Positions 6,959-16,221 of a stretch of 32,715 nt of DNA are shown here, piece after piece. Both the position numbers and the translations under genes were made by a program. Source of the DNA: Balneolaceae bacterium (lineage in GTDB: Bacteria > Bacteroidota > Rhodothermia > Balneolales > Balneolaceae); contig SLLL01000123.1 in the NCBI GenBank assembly GCA_007134085.1, forward strand, positions 1-32,715, written 5' to 3'. The notes below the pieces were generated by a model. It was not told where the DNA came from. It made no database searches and saw only the letters and a list, made by a program, of their open reading frames with translations. Numbering within the stretch: position 1 is the stretch's first letter; every line of letters starts with the position of its first letter.

Positions 6959-9418
6959 TTATTTTTTCACATCAACCTGCCAAATCTCTTCGGCATAATC
7001 ACGGATGGTTCTGTCGGATGAAAACTTGCCAACACGGGCTGTATTGAGTATTGCCATTCGGTTCCAGGCATCCTGGTCGCGATACAGCTCGTCCACCTTC
7101 GCCTGTTCTTTGCAGTAAGCTTCATAATCAGAAAGAACAAGGAAATAATCGCCTTTGTGTAGAAGCGAATCGATAATTGGGCTGTACAATCCGGTATCAC
7201 TGTTAAAGAACCCGTCTCTAATCTGGTCGAGCACCTGCTTAAGATCACTGTTCTTCTCATAATACTCCCACGGGTTGTACCCTTCTCTGCGAAGAGCATC
7301 AACATCTTCAACGGTATTGCCAAAAATGAAGATGTTTTCATCGCCTACTTCTTCTTTAATCTCAACATTAGCACCATCAAGCGTACCGATGGTTAGTGCG
7401 CCATTCAGGGCAAACTTCATGTTACCGGTGCCTGATGCTTCAAAGCCAGCCGTTGAGATTTGCTCAGAAAGGTTCGCAGCAGGAATCATCTTCTCAGCAA
7501 GTGTTACACTGTAGTTTTCAAGGAAGATGAACTTCAGCTTACCGTTTACATCCGGATCGTTGTTGATCTTTTCGCCAACATCATTCATCAACTTAATAAA
7601 CAGCTTGGCCATAGTATAACCCGGGGCTGCTTTTCCGGCAACAAGAATAGTACGCGGCACCACATCCAGCGAAGGGTCAGCCTTAATCTTGTTGTACTGG
7701 GTAATAGCATAAAACGTAAGCATCAGCTGGCGCTTGTACTCATGTATTCGTTTGATCTGGATATCGAACATGGAGTTAACATCAACCTTGATGTCGCGCT
7801 TTTGTTCAATATAATCCACCATTTGCTGCTTATTGTTTTGTTTGATCTGGACGTAGCGATCCATGAAGTCCTTATCATCAATAAACTCCTCGATTTTCCG
7901 GAGCTGACCGAGATCCGTTACCCATCCTTCACCAATTTTGCTTGTGAGCAGATCGGCGAGCTCCCGGTTACACTGACGCAGCCAGCGACGCGGAGTAATT
8001 CCGTTGGTTTTATTGGTGAATTTTTCCGGATAGATCTCATAAAAATCACGGAAGAGTGTCTTTTTAATCAGATCGCTGTGAAGAGCTGCAACCCCATTAA
8101 TTTTTCTGGAGCCAACAATACCGAGTGATGCCATGTGTACCACCGGATTCTCACCTTCACTTACAATGGAGAGACGGCTGATTTTGCCACGGTCATCACC
8201 AATTTTCAACTGCACATCCTGCAGAAATCGTCTGTTGATCTCATAAATAATCTGAAGGTGGCGTGGCAGCAGGTTTCTTAACAGTGAGACCGGCCATTTT
8301 TCAAGAGCTTCAGGCAGCAGCGTATGGTTGGTGTAAGCCATTGTTTTCTCAGTGATTTCCCAGGCCAGATCCCAATCCAGGCCTTCTTCATCAACCAGAA
8401 CCCTCATCAATTCAGGAATGGCAAGGTTTGGATGTGTGTCATTACACTGGATTGCAACTTTATCAGGAAGTTTTCTCCAGTCGTCATTGCTGATTTTGAA
8501 GCGGCGCAGTATATCCTGCATGGAAGCAGAAACGAGGAAGAATTCTTGTTTCAGGCGGAGTTCCTGGCCAACAAACACTTTGTCGTTAGGGTAAAGCACC
8601 CGAGATATGTTCTCATTTAGCTGGGTATCACGCACCGCGTCGATATACTGCCCCTGGTTAAAGCTTTTTAAATCTATGGAAGAAGATGATGTTGCTTTCC
8701 ACAGCCTCAGGTTATTTACAACATCATTCTTGAATCCGGGGATTGGTGTATCATAAGCAATGGCGAGTACATCGCGGGTATCTTGCCATTTAAACCTGAG
8801 GTCACCATTATCGTCGTGTGCAGCGTGTGAGTGGCCGTAAAATGGTACGTTGTATTTGGTTTTCGGGCGTACAATATCCCAGGGATTACCGTATCGCAGC
8901 CATAAGTCGGGTTTTTCAATCTGGTAGCCGTTTTCAATGGCTTGGTAGAAAATCCCGAAATCGTAACGAATACCATAGCCTGTGGCCGGAATGCCCAGTG
9001 TAGCCATGGAGTCGAGAAAGCATGCAGCAAGGCGTCCTAAACCTCCGTTACCCAAGCCGGCATCCCACTCAGAATTTCGAACTTCATCGTAATCGAGGCC
9101 AGCTTCAGCCATGGCTTCTGCGGCTACGTCTTGCAAGCCGAGGTTCACGAGCATGTTATCCATCAGGCGCCCAATCAGGTACTCCATCGAGATGTAATAA
9201 ACGCGCTTCACATTTTTTTTATGGTATTCCTGCTGTGTATCAATCCACCTGTCGTGCAGGCGGTCCATCACCGAAAGAACTACGCTGCGGTAGTTATCCC
9301 ATTTGGTTTTTGAAAATTCGTCTTTAGCGAGTGTGTATCGAAGGTGTTGTTTAATGTCTTCTCTGAAGGAATCCACGTCCATACCGCCGCGTGGATTTAT
9401 AATTTTTGTCTTACTCAT
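6959..9418 (-). CDS. glgP: glycogen/starch/alpha-glucan phosphorylase
   Basis: An 819-residue GT35 phosphorylase, which removes glucose units from alpha-1,4-glucan with phosphate to give glucose 1-phosphate. The pyridoxal-phosphate lysine is K668 in GTGNMKF, within EASGTGNMKFALNGALTIGTLDGANVEI. Other active-site blocks are GLGNGGLGRLAACFLDSMATL (122-142), WEITEKTMAYTNHT and RIHEYKRQLM (558-567). It has the usual bacterial length without the regulatory N-terminal extension of animal enzymes. It is last in the operon CCA enzyme - SemiSWEET - ispE - glgP, 21 bases after ispE, and a strong terminator follows. No other glycogen genes are in view. No obvious ribosome-binding site precedes the ATG. 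Confidence 0.97.
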   Translation of the reverse strand: MSKTKIINPRGGMDVDSFREDIKQHLRYTLAKDEFSKTKWDNYRSVVLSVMDRLHDRWIDTQQEYHKKNVKRVYYISMEYLIGRLMDNMLVNLGLQDVAAEAMAEAGLDYDEVRNSEWDAGLGNGGLGRLAACFLDSMATLGIPATGYGIRYDFGIFYQAIENGYQIEKPDLWLRYGNPWDIVRPKTKYNVPFYGHSHAAHDDNGDLRFKWQDTRDVLAIAYDTPIPGFKNDVVNNLRLWKATSSSSIDLKSFNQGQYIDAVRDTQLNENISRVLYPNDKVFVGQELRLKQEFFLVSASMQDILRRFKISNDDWRKLPDKVAIQCNDTHPNLAIPELMRVLVDEEGLDWDLAWEITEKTMAYTNHTLLPEALEKWPVSLLRNLLPRHLQIIYEINRRFLQDVQLKIGDDRGKISRLSIVSEGENPVVHMASLGIVGSRKINGVAALHSDLIKKTLFRDFYEIYPEKFTNKTNGITPRRWLRQCNRELADLLTSKIGEGWVTDLGQLRKIEEFIDDKDFMDRYVQIKQNNKQQMVDYIEQKRDIKVDVNSMFDIQIKRIHEYKRQLMLTFYAITQYNKIKADPSLDVVPRTILVAGKAAPGYTMAKLFIKLMNDVGEKINNDPDVNGKLKFIFLENYSVTLAEKMIPAANLSEQISTAGFEASGTGNMKFALNGALTIGTLDGANVEIKEEVGDENIFIFGNTVEDVDALRREGYNPWEYYEKNSDLKQVLDQIRDGFFNSDTGLYSPIIDSLLHKGDYFLVLSDYEAYCKEQAKVDELYRDQDAWNRMAILNTARVGKFSSDRTIRDYAEEIWQVDVKK

Positions 9419-9439
9419 AGTTTTTATTTGGTGGTAGAA

Positions 9440-10306
9440 TTAGTCTTTTCTGTAAATGCCCATATCTGGCTTAAAACCGGGGCGTGTTAAATTTATGGCA
9501 AACCCAAGCTCATGAAACGACTCATACGCATTAATTGCAACAAAATCCTGCTCAAAAATACCAAATATTGAAGAACCGCTTCCGCTCATACATGCGTAGC
9601 TTGCTCCAAAATCAATCAGTTGATCCTTTATGTTGCCAATCATTTCATACGTTGCAATTACCGGCGGCTCAAGGTCGTTCTGAAGCAGATACTGCCACTG
9701 ATCGGGTTCCTCTTCCGTTAGGATACTTTTTATTGAAAATTCGGGATTGGGGTTAGGCCTGCATTTCTGATAAGCTTCGGCTGTGGATGATTCAAATCCC
9801 GGATAAATCGTCAAAATCCATGCATCGGGTTGAATATCCAGAGGTTCAATATCTTGCCCAAGCCCGGTTCCTAATCCGGGTTCACCTTTTATGAAAAAAG
9901 GGATATCAGCGCCAAGATCTCTGCTTAGGTCAATCAGTTCATCATCGCTTAGGCCGGCGCCTTCCATTTTGTTTAACATACGGAAGGTGAGTGCTGCATT
10001 ACTGCTGCCGCCGCCAAGCCCTGCACCGGCCGGTACTTTTTTTGTGATGTTGAAAGCGTACTGATATTTCAGCCCAACATAGCGGCCAAAAGCCTGGTAA
10101 GCTTTGGTGATGAGATTGCGTTCATCCACAGGGATTGCACTGTCTGACATGCTCAGCCGATAGCTTTCAGATGGTTTCACTTCGAAACGGTCGTTCCATT
10201 CAATAAAACAAAATCCTGTTTCGATGCGGTGATACCCGGTAGGGAGCCGCTCAAGAATATGCAGGCCAAGATTAATTTTTGCGTATGAGTTGGCTATCCA
10301 GGTCAT
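9440..10306 (-). CDS. ispE: 4-diphosphocytidyl-2-C-methyl-D-erythritol kinase
   Basis: A 288-residue GHMP kinase that phosphorylates CDP-methylerythritol in the non-mevalonate isoprenoid pathway. The N-terminal YAKINLGLHIL carries the substrate-binding K10. The glycine-rich ATP loop PAGAGLGGGSSNA is at 92-104 and the catalytic aspartate D134 in LGADIPFF. The C-terminal GHMP motif MSGSGSSIFG is present. Length matches the family. It starts 8 bases after the SemiSWEET stop and ends 21 bases before glgP, so it is co-transcribed with unrelated functions. Confidence 0.96.
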   Translation of the reverse strand: MTWIANSYAKINLGLHILERLPTGYHRIETGFCFIEWNDRFEVKPSESYRLSMSDSAIPVDERNLITKAYQAFGRYVGLKYQYAFNITKKVPAGAGLGGGSSNAALTFRMLNKMEGAGLSDDELIDLSRDLGADIPFFIKGEPGLGTGLGQDIEPLDIQPDAWILTIYPGFESSTAEAYQKCRPNPNPEFSIKSILTEEEPDQWQYLLQNDLEPPVIATYEMIGNIKDQLIDFGASYACMSGSGSSIFGIFEQDFVAINAYESFHELGFAINLTRPGFKPDMGIYRKD

Positions 10307-10314
10307 AAAGGGAA

Positions 10315-10572
10315 TTAATTTTTAAATCGCAGCTTAAAGTAAAGAATACTGGATGCCAATGTAAGTGATGCAATATTGGTTAGAATAATTGGCAAATCGG
10401 AAATAAGTATTCCGTAGGTGAGCCATAAAACAATACCGGTACAAAATATGGAGTACATTCCAAGAGACAGGTCTTTAGCCGATTTGGTTTTCCAGGTTTT
10501 AATTACCTGAGGCAGAAATGCAACTGTTGTGCAGAAGCCGGCAATGAGGCCAATAATTGTGTTCGCTTCCAT
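10315..10572 (-). CDS. SemiSWEET-type PQ-loop sugar transporter
   Basis: An 85-residue membrane protein with three transmembrane helices (about 4-23, 36-56, 60-79), the half-size bacterial form of SWEET sugar facilitators, which works as a dimer. The PQ motif is P21-Q22 in FLPQVIKTWKTKSAKDLS, followed by SLGMYSIF and the GIVLWLTYGI helix; all are typical. It lies between the CCA-adding enzyme gene (10-base gap) and ispE (8-base gap). A sugar substrate is expected from the family, and glgP in the same operon fits sugar handling, but the substrate cannot be read from sequence. Confidence 0.9.
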   Translation of the reverse strand: MEANTIIGLIAGFCTTVAFLPQVIKTWKTKSAKDLSLGMYSIFCTGIVLWLTYGILISDLPIILTNIASLTLASSILYFKLRFKN

Positions 10573-10582
10573 TTTGATAGAA

Positions 10583-11995
10583 TTAATTTTTTATAAACTG
10601 ATCTTTGATCTCTAAAAGATAGCCGTATGCTGCTTTACGGTTGTTTTCGATTTCACCATCGAATATGGCATTTTTTATTTTCTCTTTTACTCTGCCGATA
10701 ACAGGCCCGGGCCCGGTTTCTAATACCTGCATGATATCTTCTCCTGAAACAGGATTTTTCCAGTTTCTTATTTTGTCTTTCTCTTCAACTTCCCGAATTC
10801 TTCGCTCAACCCTGTCGAAGTTGTTTTGGAATTTTTTCACCTTCCATTCATTCTTACTGGTGATGTCTGCCCGGCAAAGAACCATCAGATCCTCTATCTC
10901 ATCGCCCGCTTCGTAGATTAGCCGGCGGATAGCACTATCGCTTACCTCATCCGAAACGAGAGCAATCGGGCGGAGGTGCAAGCGAACCAGTTTTTGCACA
11001 TATTTCATGCGTTCATCAAGTGGAAGGGTTAGCCTCCTGAAAATTTTGGGCACCCATTTAGCACCGAGGGCATCGTGGCCGTGGAAGGTCCAGCCGGCAT
11101 TTTTGTCAAAGCGTTTTGTTGGTGGTTTGGCTATATCGTGCATTATGGCAGCCCAACGCAGCCAGAGATCGCTGCTAACCTCTGCAACATTATCGAGCAC
11201 TTCCAGCGTATGCCAGAAATTATCTTTATGCCGCTGGCCGTTTTTCTCATCAACCCCCAGAAGTTTCACCATTTCAGGAAAAAACTGCTTCAATAAGCCT
11301 GTTTTTAGCAGAAGTTCAAACCCCTTTGAGGGCACAGGCGCCAATACAATTTTATTCAGCTCATCCGCAATTCTCTCTTTAGAGATGATTGCCAGCCGTG
11401 GTGCCATTTTTTTAATAGCGCAGAAGGTACCCTCTTCGATGTGGAAGCCCAACTGTGTGGCAAAACGAACAGTCCGCATCATCCGCAGGGGGTCATCATC
11501 AAACGTTTGAACCGGATCGATGGGGGTTCTGATGATTTTAGCCTGAAGATCCTGAATACCGCCAAACGGATCGTGCAGAACCCCAAATTTACCGGGATTC
11601 AAACACCATGAAAGGGCATTGATAGTTAAATCTCTGCGAAGCTGATCGTCTTTAAGGGTGCCATCCTCGACGATTGGCTTGCGCGAATCACGCCTGTAGC
11701 TCTCCTTGCGCGCGCCTACAAACTCAAGATCCAGGTTTTGATATTTCACCTGTGCTGTGCCAAACTGTTTGAACACAGATATTTTCGTATTTGGCATTTT
11801 TTTAGCAAGCTCCTCCGCAAGCCGTATGCCCGAACCAATGGTAACAAAGTCGATATCGGTAATTCCGGCAGCAGGCTTGTTCAGGTAGTAATCGCGAACA
11901 TATCCTCCAACAACAAAAACTTCCTGGCCTATGCGCTCTGCGGTTTTGCCGATGTATTCAAACAGTTCTTTGTGTTTTTTGGGGATTTCTATCAA
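10583..11995 (-). CDS. CCA tRNA nucleotidyltransferase with HD domain
   Basis: A 470-residue class II nucleotidyltransferase. The head has GGYVRD (30-35) and the metal-binding DIDF (D47, D49), followed by RRDLTINAL (120-128) and a DPLRMMRTVRFA block typical of the tRNA CCA-adding/poly(A) polymerase family. An HD phosphohydrolase domain follows (HTLEVL and IMHDIAKP). With the HD domain this is most likely a CCA-adding enzyme that repairs tRNA 3' ends; the poly(A) polymerase alternative (pcnB) usually lacks HD. It is the first gene of the leftward operon with SemiSWEET, ispE and glgP. Confidence 0.92.
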   Translation of the reverse strand: MIEIPKKHKELFEYIGKTAERIGQEVFVVGGYVRDYYLNKPAAGITDIDFVTIGSGIRLAEELAKKMPNTKISVFKQFGTAQVKYQNLDLEFVGARKESYRRDSRKPIVEDGTLKDDQLRRDLTINALSWCLNPGKFGVLHDPFGGIQDLQAKIIRTPIDPVQTFDDDPLRMMRTVRFATQLGFHIEEGTFCAIKKMAPRLAIISKERIADELNKIVLAPVPSKGFELLLKTGLLKQFFPEMVKLLGVDEKNGQRHKDNFWHTLEVLDNVAEVSSDLWLRWAAIMHDIAKPPTKRFDKNAGWTFHGHDALGAKWVPKIFRRLTLPLDERMKYVQKLVRLHLRPIALVSDEVSDSAIRRLIYEAGDEIEDLMVLCRADITSKNEWKVKKFQNNFDRVERRIREVEEKDKIRNWKNPVSGEDIMQVLETGPGPVIGRVKEKIKNAIFDGEIENNRKAAYGYLLEIKDQFIKN

Positions 11996-12131
11996 TGTGC
12001 TCAGGCTTTAATTCAGCCTTACAAAATAAAGACTATTTAAGTAGCAATCAGGCTATTGTTGATGAATTGGTGTATTTCATTAAAAACTAAAAAAAATATC
12101 TATCCAACTTATGAAGTTTTGAACTGCTGCT

Positions 12132-13130
12132 TTACTTCTGTTTCAGAATAGAATGATCACCAACATGAATTTCACCTTTTGCGCCGCTTACTTCTGCACT
12201 GTTTCCGATGGATGAGTTATCCAAATCAGAATCAATTAGCGTGGCGTTGTGTTGAACAATACTATTTTTGAGCGTGCTGTTTTTGATAATTGTACCCGCT
12301 TCAATGCTCACATTCGGCCCAATTTCACTGCCGGTTATGGTAACACCATCAGCAATAAAAACAGGAGGGTGGATGATTGAGCCTGCATAATCCCCGAAAG
12401 AGTGGTTCTCCTTATCCAGAATTACTTTTGTAGTATCGAGCCATGCCGGCAGTGTACCACAATCGAGCCATTCATCAACAGTGGCTTTTTTGAACACTTT
12501 ACCGTCTTTCAGGAGCCGGTCGAGCGCATCGGTTAACTGATACTCATTGCCATGCCCGGTTACATCATTATCCAGCAGGTACTGGATCTCTTTTTTCAAA
12601 TCTTCCCCTTTTTTGAAATAGTAAACCCCGATAATAGCCAGGTTAGAGATTGGCTCACTTGGCTTTTCAACAAAATCTGTGATGGTTTCACCCTCGTGCA
12701 CAGCCACACCAAAACGGGAGGGGTCTTCAACTTCCTTAAGCCAGATTACGCTGTCTGCATCTTCAACCGATACTTTCTCTTTTGAATCGAAAAGGGTGTC
12801 TGCAAATACAATAATCACTTCTCCTTCAAGGTCTTCACCGGCGCATGATACGGCATGTGCGGTACCCAGTGCGGTTTCCTGCACACGGAAAGTGGCTTTG
12901 GCGTTATGCCGGTTGCTCATCTCTTCAAGAGTTGTTTTGATCTCTTTGCCAAAATCGGGGCCAAGAATATAGACTACCTCGGTAATGGTGCGGTCAAGTG
13001 TGCGGGCAAATGTCTCGATAATTCTCTCGATAATCATTGTGCCGGCAACAGGCAGAAGTGGTTTTGGTGTTGTGTGCGAATGCGGGCGAACTCTGGTGCC
13101 ACGGCCGGCCATTGGGATAATTAATTTCAT
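12132..13130 (-). CDS. sugar-phosphate nucleotidyltransferase with left-handed beta-helix
   Basis: A 332-residue NTP-transferase. The N-terminal signature is MAGRGTRVRP with K23 in TPKPLLPVAG; FADTLFD gives the metal-binding D111, and FVEKP (153-157) is the usual sugar-phosphate contact. Residues about 253-328 show hexapeptide-type repeats (IIHPPVFIADGVTI, IGPNVSIEAGTII, SIVQHNATL) forming a left-handed beta-helix, as in glucose-1-phosphate thymidylyltransferase or GlmU-like proteins. It makes a nucleotide sugar for cell-surface glycans; the exact sugar and nucleotide cannot be set. It is divergent from a MurF-like gene across 210 bases. Confidence 0.9.
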   Translation of the reverse strand: MKLIIPMAGRGTRVRPHSHTTPKPLLPVAGTMIIERIIETFARTLDRTITEVVYILGPDFGKEIKTTLEEMSNRHNAKATFRVQETALGTAHAVSCAGEDLEGEVIIVFADTLFDSKEKVSVEDADSVIWLKEVEDPSRFGVAVHEGETITDFVEKPSEPISNLAIIGVYYFKKGEDLKKEIQYLLDNDVTGHGNEYQLTDALDRLLKDGKVFKKATVDEWLDCGTLPAWLDTTKVILDKENHSFGDYAGSIIHPPVFIADGVTITGSEIGPNVSIEAGTIIKNSTLKNSIVQHNATLIDSDLDNSSIGNSAEVSGAKGEIHVGDHSILKQK

Positions 13131-13340
13131 GCTAAAATTTTCTTGTTCGTTGTTATTTGCAGATGATGTTTTGAATGAATCAACAAAAAGAAGTTTCTAT
13201 AACCGGGAACATCTTTTTGTTGATTGTTTACTATCTTTTGGATCTTTGGTTGGACCAATAAACAGCACGGTAAAGATAACAGATTGATTACTCAGATTCG
13301 ACCTGCCTGCGGCTGAATTAACTCAAACAATAGTTTTACA

Positions 13341-15023
13341 TTGCAAATATACTCAGTTATTACAAACGCCCTTCTGCTCTTAATGATCGCCGTATTTATT
13401 CGGCATTCGCTGCATAGGTTGCGCTTCTTCCTGCACATGTTTCAACAGCTTGGCTATAAAACCAACGAGTTGAGGCAGTGGCTTTCTTCTAACCTGATTG
13501 CCAAAGTATTTACAGTTGAGCATCTGCTATACAGCTTTCTGCTATTGGCGATGTACTTTTTTCTGGCAGAGAGAATTACACTAACTGCCGGTGCTATTAC
13601 CATGAGCGTGTTCACCATTTTTTGGTTTTTTGGCACATCGAAGTATAAGCCTGAAAAAGAGAAAAAGCCGCTTGTTTACACACCACGTATGAAAAGGCTT
13701 GGCGGCACACTTCTTCTGTTTTTTTTCGCACTTTGGTTTTTTCTCTTAGATTCAGGTTTTGATTTAAGGCAGGTACAAGATTTTTCAGAAGCTTTTATAA
13801 TTGCAGACCCTTACTTCATTGCCTACACACTGCTCTTTACAGATGTTTTTGTGCCGTTTATTCTGTACATCGGCGCATGGCTTTTAAAGCCTGTTGAGGC
13901 AATTATTCAAAACGGATTTAAACGCAAAGCGCGAAAGAAACTGGCATCCATGCCGGATTTAAAAGTTGTTGCCATTACCGGCAGTTATGGCAAAACCAGC
14001 ACAAAATTTGTAATAAATGCTTTTCTGAAAGAACGGATGAACGTTTGCGTAACCCCGGGCAGCTACAACACCCCGATGGGCATTTGCAAAGTGATCAACA
14101 ACGATCTGAACGCCCAGCACAATGTTTTAATACTTGAGATGGGTGCACGTTATGCGGGCAACATTAAAGAACTGTGCGATATAGCCCAGCCCGATATTGC
14201 CGTACTTACGAATATTGGCGTAGCTCACCTCGAAACGTTTGGATCGAAGGAAGTGATCGTGCGGGAAAAATCAACACTTGCCCGAGAGCTTAAACCGGGT
14301 GGTACGCTTATTCTGAATGGCGATGACCCAAATTTACGACAGCTGAGTAACATCAATAGGGATGATATAAAAATTGTACTTACAGGCGAAAGCGGAACCA
14401 TAACCGCAACTGATGTTGAAGTGAGTGCCGCAGGTACAGAATTTTCTCTCAACTGGCTAAGTGAATCAGGAGTGGTTAAACAATCTGAAAAGATAAGAAC
14501 CAAACTGTTGGGTGCCCATAACATTCAGAACTTCCTGCTTGGTGCAGCGGTTGGCAGTGAGTTTGGTATTCGTCCGCAAACAATCGCACTCGCAGCCTCT
14601 GCGATAGAACCGGTAGAGCACAGGCTTCAGCTTAAAGAGCGCAACGGAATGCTGATTATTGATGATGCTTTCAACTCAAACCCCATCGGTGCACAAAATG
14701 CTGTGGATATTCTTGTGTCGTTCAAGAAAGGGAGGAAAATTATCATCACACCCGGTATGATTGAGCTTGGTGACCTTGAGTATGAGGAGAACAGAAAATT
14801 TGGTGAGCACATTGGGCTTGCAGATATCGACCTGGTGATTCTTGTTGGAAAAGATCGCACACGCCCAATTCTTGAGGGTATTACATCATCAATAAAAGGG
14901 AATAACAAAGAGGTACTGATTGTGGATACCCTCTTTGAAGCAAACGATATTTTGAACGATTACGCCCGTGCAGGCGATATTGTTCTTTATGAAAATGATC
15001 TTCCCGATACGTTTTCGAACTGA
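13341..15023 (+). CDS. MurF-like Mur ligase with membrane-embedded N-terminus
   Basis: A 560-residue protein. Residues 1-200 contain about four or five transmembrane segments (near 5-20, 63-76, 83-98, 122-136 and 158-182) in place of the usual soluble UDP-MurNAc-binding domain of MurF. The rest is a Mur ligase core: ATP loop GSYGKTS (214-220), LEMGARYAGNIKELCDIAQP, TNIGVAHLETFG, ILNGDDP, EPVEHRLQL, IDDAFNSNP, and the terminal DIVLYENDLPD typical of MurF. It probably ligates D-Ala-D-Ala or another amino acid unit to a peptidoglycan-type precursor at the membrane; a true MurF elsewhere in the genome cannot be excluded. The start is a TTG at 13341 (first candidate after an in-frame stop at 13314); ATG 13386 is the next option. 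Confidence 0.85.
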   Translation: MQIYSVITNALLLLMIAVFIRHSLHRLRFFLHMFQQLGYKTNELRQWLSSNLIAKVFTVEHLLYSFLLLAMYFFLAERITLTAGAITMSVFTIFWFFGTSKYKPEKEKKPLVYTPRMKRLGGTLLLFFFALWFFLLDSGFDLRQVQDFSEAFIIADPYFIAYTLLFTDVFVPFILYIGAWLLKPVEAIIQNGFKRKARKKLASMPDLKVVAITGSYGKTSTKFVINAFLKERMNVCVTPGSYNTPMGICKVINNDLNAQHNVLILEMGARYAGNIKELCDIAQPDIAVLTNIGVAHLETFGSKEVIVREKSTLARELKPGGTLILNGDDPNLRQLSNINRDDIKIVLTGESGTITATDVEVSAAGTEFSLNWLSESGVVKQSEKIRTKLLGAHNIQNFLLGAAVGSEFGIRPQTIALAASAIEPVEHRLQLKERNGMLIIDDAFNSNPIGAQNAVDILVSFKKGRKIIITPGMIELGDLEYEENRKFGEHIGLADIDLVILVGKDRTRPILEGITSSIKGNNKEVLIVDTLFEANDILNDYARAGDIVLYENDLPDTFSN

Positions 15024-15047
15024 CCTGAAAATAGTATAAACTGCCAG

Positions 15048-16145
15048 CTAAAATTTCAGGGGAAGTTCAAGCTGCTCGCCAATGGTGCCGCCTTCGGTTA
15101 GATTTAAGCTCGAAACGGATATCCCAAGCAGGCGAACTTCGCGGCTCCCTGCCTCTGTTTCCGTGAGCAGTTTTTTCGCTATTTCGGCAATCTCTTCTTT
15201 TTGATGGGTAAAATGAGTGAGAGTCTGGCTGCGGGTAACAGTTTCAAAGTTTTTGTAGCGCACCTTTAGTGTAATAGTTTTGCCTGCGGCCTGTAGCTTT
15301 TCCATGGAATCTGAAATTTTTGTGGACAAATCATCCAGGAACTCGTGAATCCATTGCAGGTCGGAGATATCTTCAGAAAATGTTCTCTCTTTGCCTATTG
15401 ATTTTCTGATGCGATGTGGTTTAACCATACGCTTGTCCTGTCCGCGCGCAATTCGGTAATAATGATGCCCTGATTTGCCAAACAGTTTCACCAGCTCAAC
15501 CTCGCTCTTCTTTTTTAAATCAGCCCCGGTTTTAATGCCCAGCCCCTCCATTTTTGCCTGAGTTGCCTTGCCCACCCCATGAAATTTGCCGATTTCAAGT
15601 TTTTCAATGAAAAGCTCAGCTTCTTCGGGGGTAATCACGCTTAAACCATCGGGTTTGTCGAGATCGGAGGCAATTTTTGCAAGAAATTTATTGAAAGATA
15701 CACCGGCTGATGCGGTAAGCCCGGCCTCTTTTTTGATCAGCTTTTTTATGCGAACGGCGATGATAGTGGCTGATGGAATCTGAACATGATTCTCGGTTAC
15801 ATCAAGATAAGCTTCATCAAGAGAGAGGGGCTCAACAAGATCGGTAAACTGATGGAAGATCTCCCTGATCTGATTCGATATCTCTTTGTAAACATCAAAG
15901 CGTGGTTTCAAAAAAACGGCGTGAGGGCATAACTTCACTGCTCTTGAAGCGGGCATTGCAGAATGGATCCCAAACTTACGGGCTTCGTAACTGGCTGCTG
16001 CAACCACGCCACGCCCCTGAGGAGAGCCGCCAACTACTACCGGCCTGTTTTTGAATTCAGGAAAATCGCGCTGTTCAACCGATGCAAAAAAGGCATCCAT
16101 ATCAATATGAATGATTTTTCTGATGATTTCGGACGGTTTTCTCAT
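15048..16145 (-). CDS. dinB: DNA polymerase IV (Y-family)
   Basis: A 365-residue translesion polymerase. The catalytic residues are D15 in IHIDMDAFFASVE and D110-E111 in LSLDEAYLD; F20 is the likely steric gate against ribonucleotides. Further family marks are VVVGG, RGVVAAASYEAR and the helix-hairpin-helix region KFHGVGKATQAKMEGLGI. The C-terminus QLELPLKF is a good beta-clamp-binding motif. ATG 16145 is chosen; the frame runs 20 residues further upstream but those residues are not family-like and include the region of a divergent promoter candidate. Monocistronic, convergent with the MurF-like gene (24-base gap). No LexA-type box was recognised. Confidence 0.96.
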   Translation of the reverse strand: MRKPSEIIRKIIHIDMDAFFASVEQRDFPEFKNRPVVVGGSPQGRGVVAAASYEARKFGIHSAMPASRAVKLCPHAVFLKPRFDVYKEISNQIREIFHQFTDLVEPLSLDEAYLDVTENHVQIPSATIIAVRIKKLIKKEAGLTASAGVSFNKFLAKIASDLDKPDGLSVITPEEAELFIEKLEIGKFHGVGKATQAKMEGLGIKTGADLKKKSEVELVKLFGKSGHHYYRIARGQDKRMVKPHRIRKSIGKERTFSEDISDLQWIHEFLDDLSTKISDSMEKLQAAGKTITLKVRYKNFETVTRSQTLTHFTHQKEEIAEIAKKLLTETEAGSREVRLLGISVSSLNLTEGGTIGEQLELPLKF

Positions 16146-16221
16146 AAAAGCTGATTCAAAAAAGGGAAAAATTTGTATCTTAGCCCGCTGAATAAAGTAC
16201 CACAATTAAAACTTTTGATTC

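Noticed and set aside
7460-8128. 222-residue open frame on the + strand
   Set aside because: It lies entirely antisense to glgP, whose reading frame is certain; no family features and no start signals.
12089-12118. Terminator for the nucleotidyltransferase gene (AACTT/AAGTT with a distant A-run)
   Set aside because: The stem is only 5 bp of A-T pairs with a 3-base loop, and the T-run (on the reverse strand) is about 10 bases away.
16146-16205. 20-residue N-terminal extension of DNA polymerase IV
   Set aside because: The residues are not family-like and the DinB core begins soon after the ATG at 16145.
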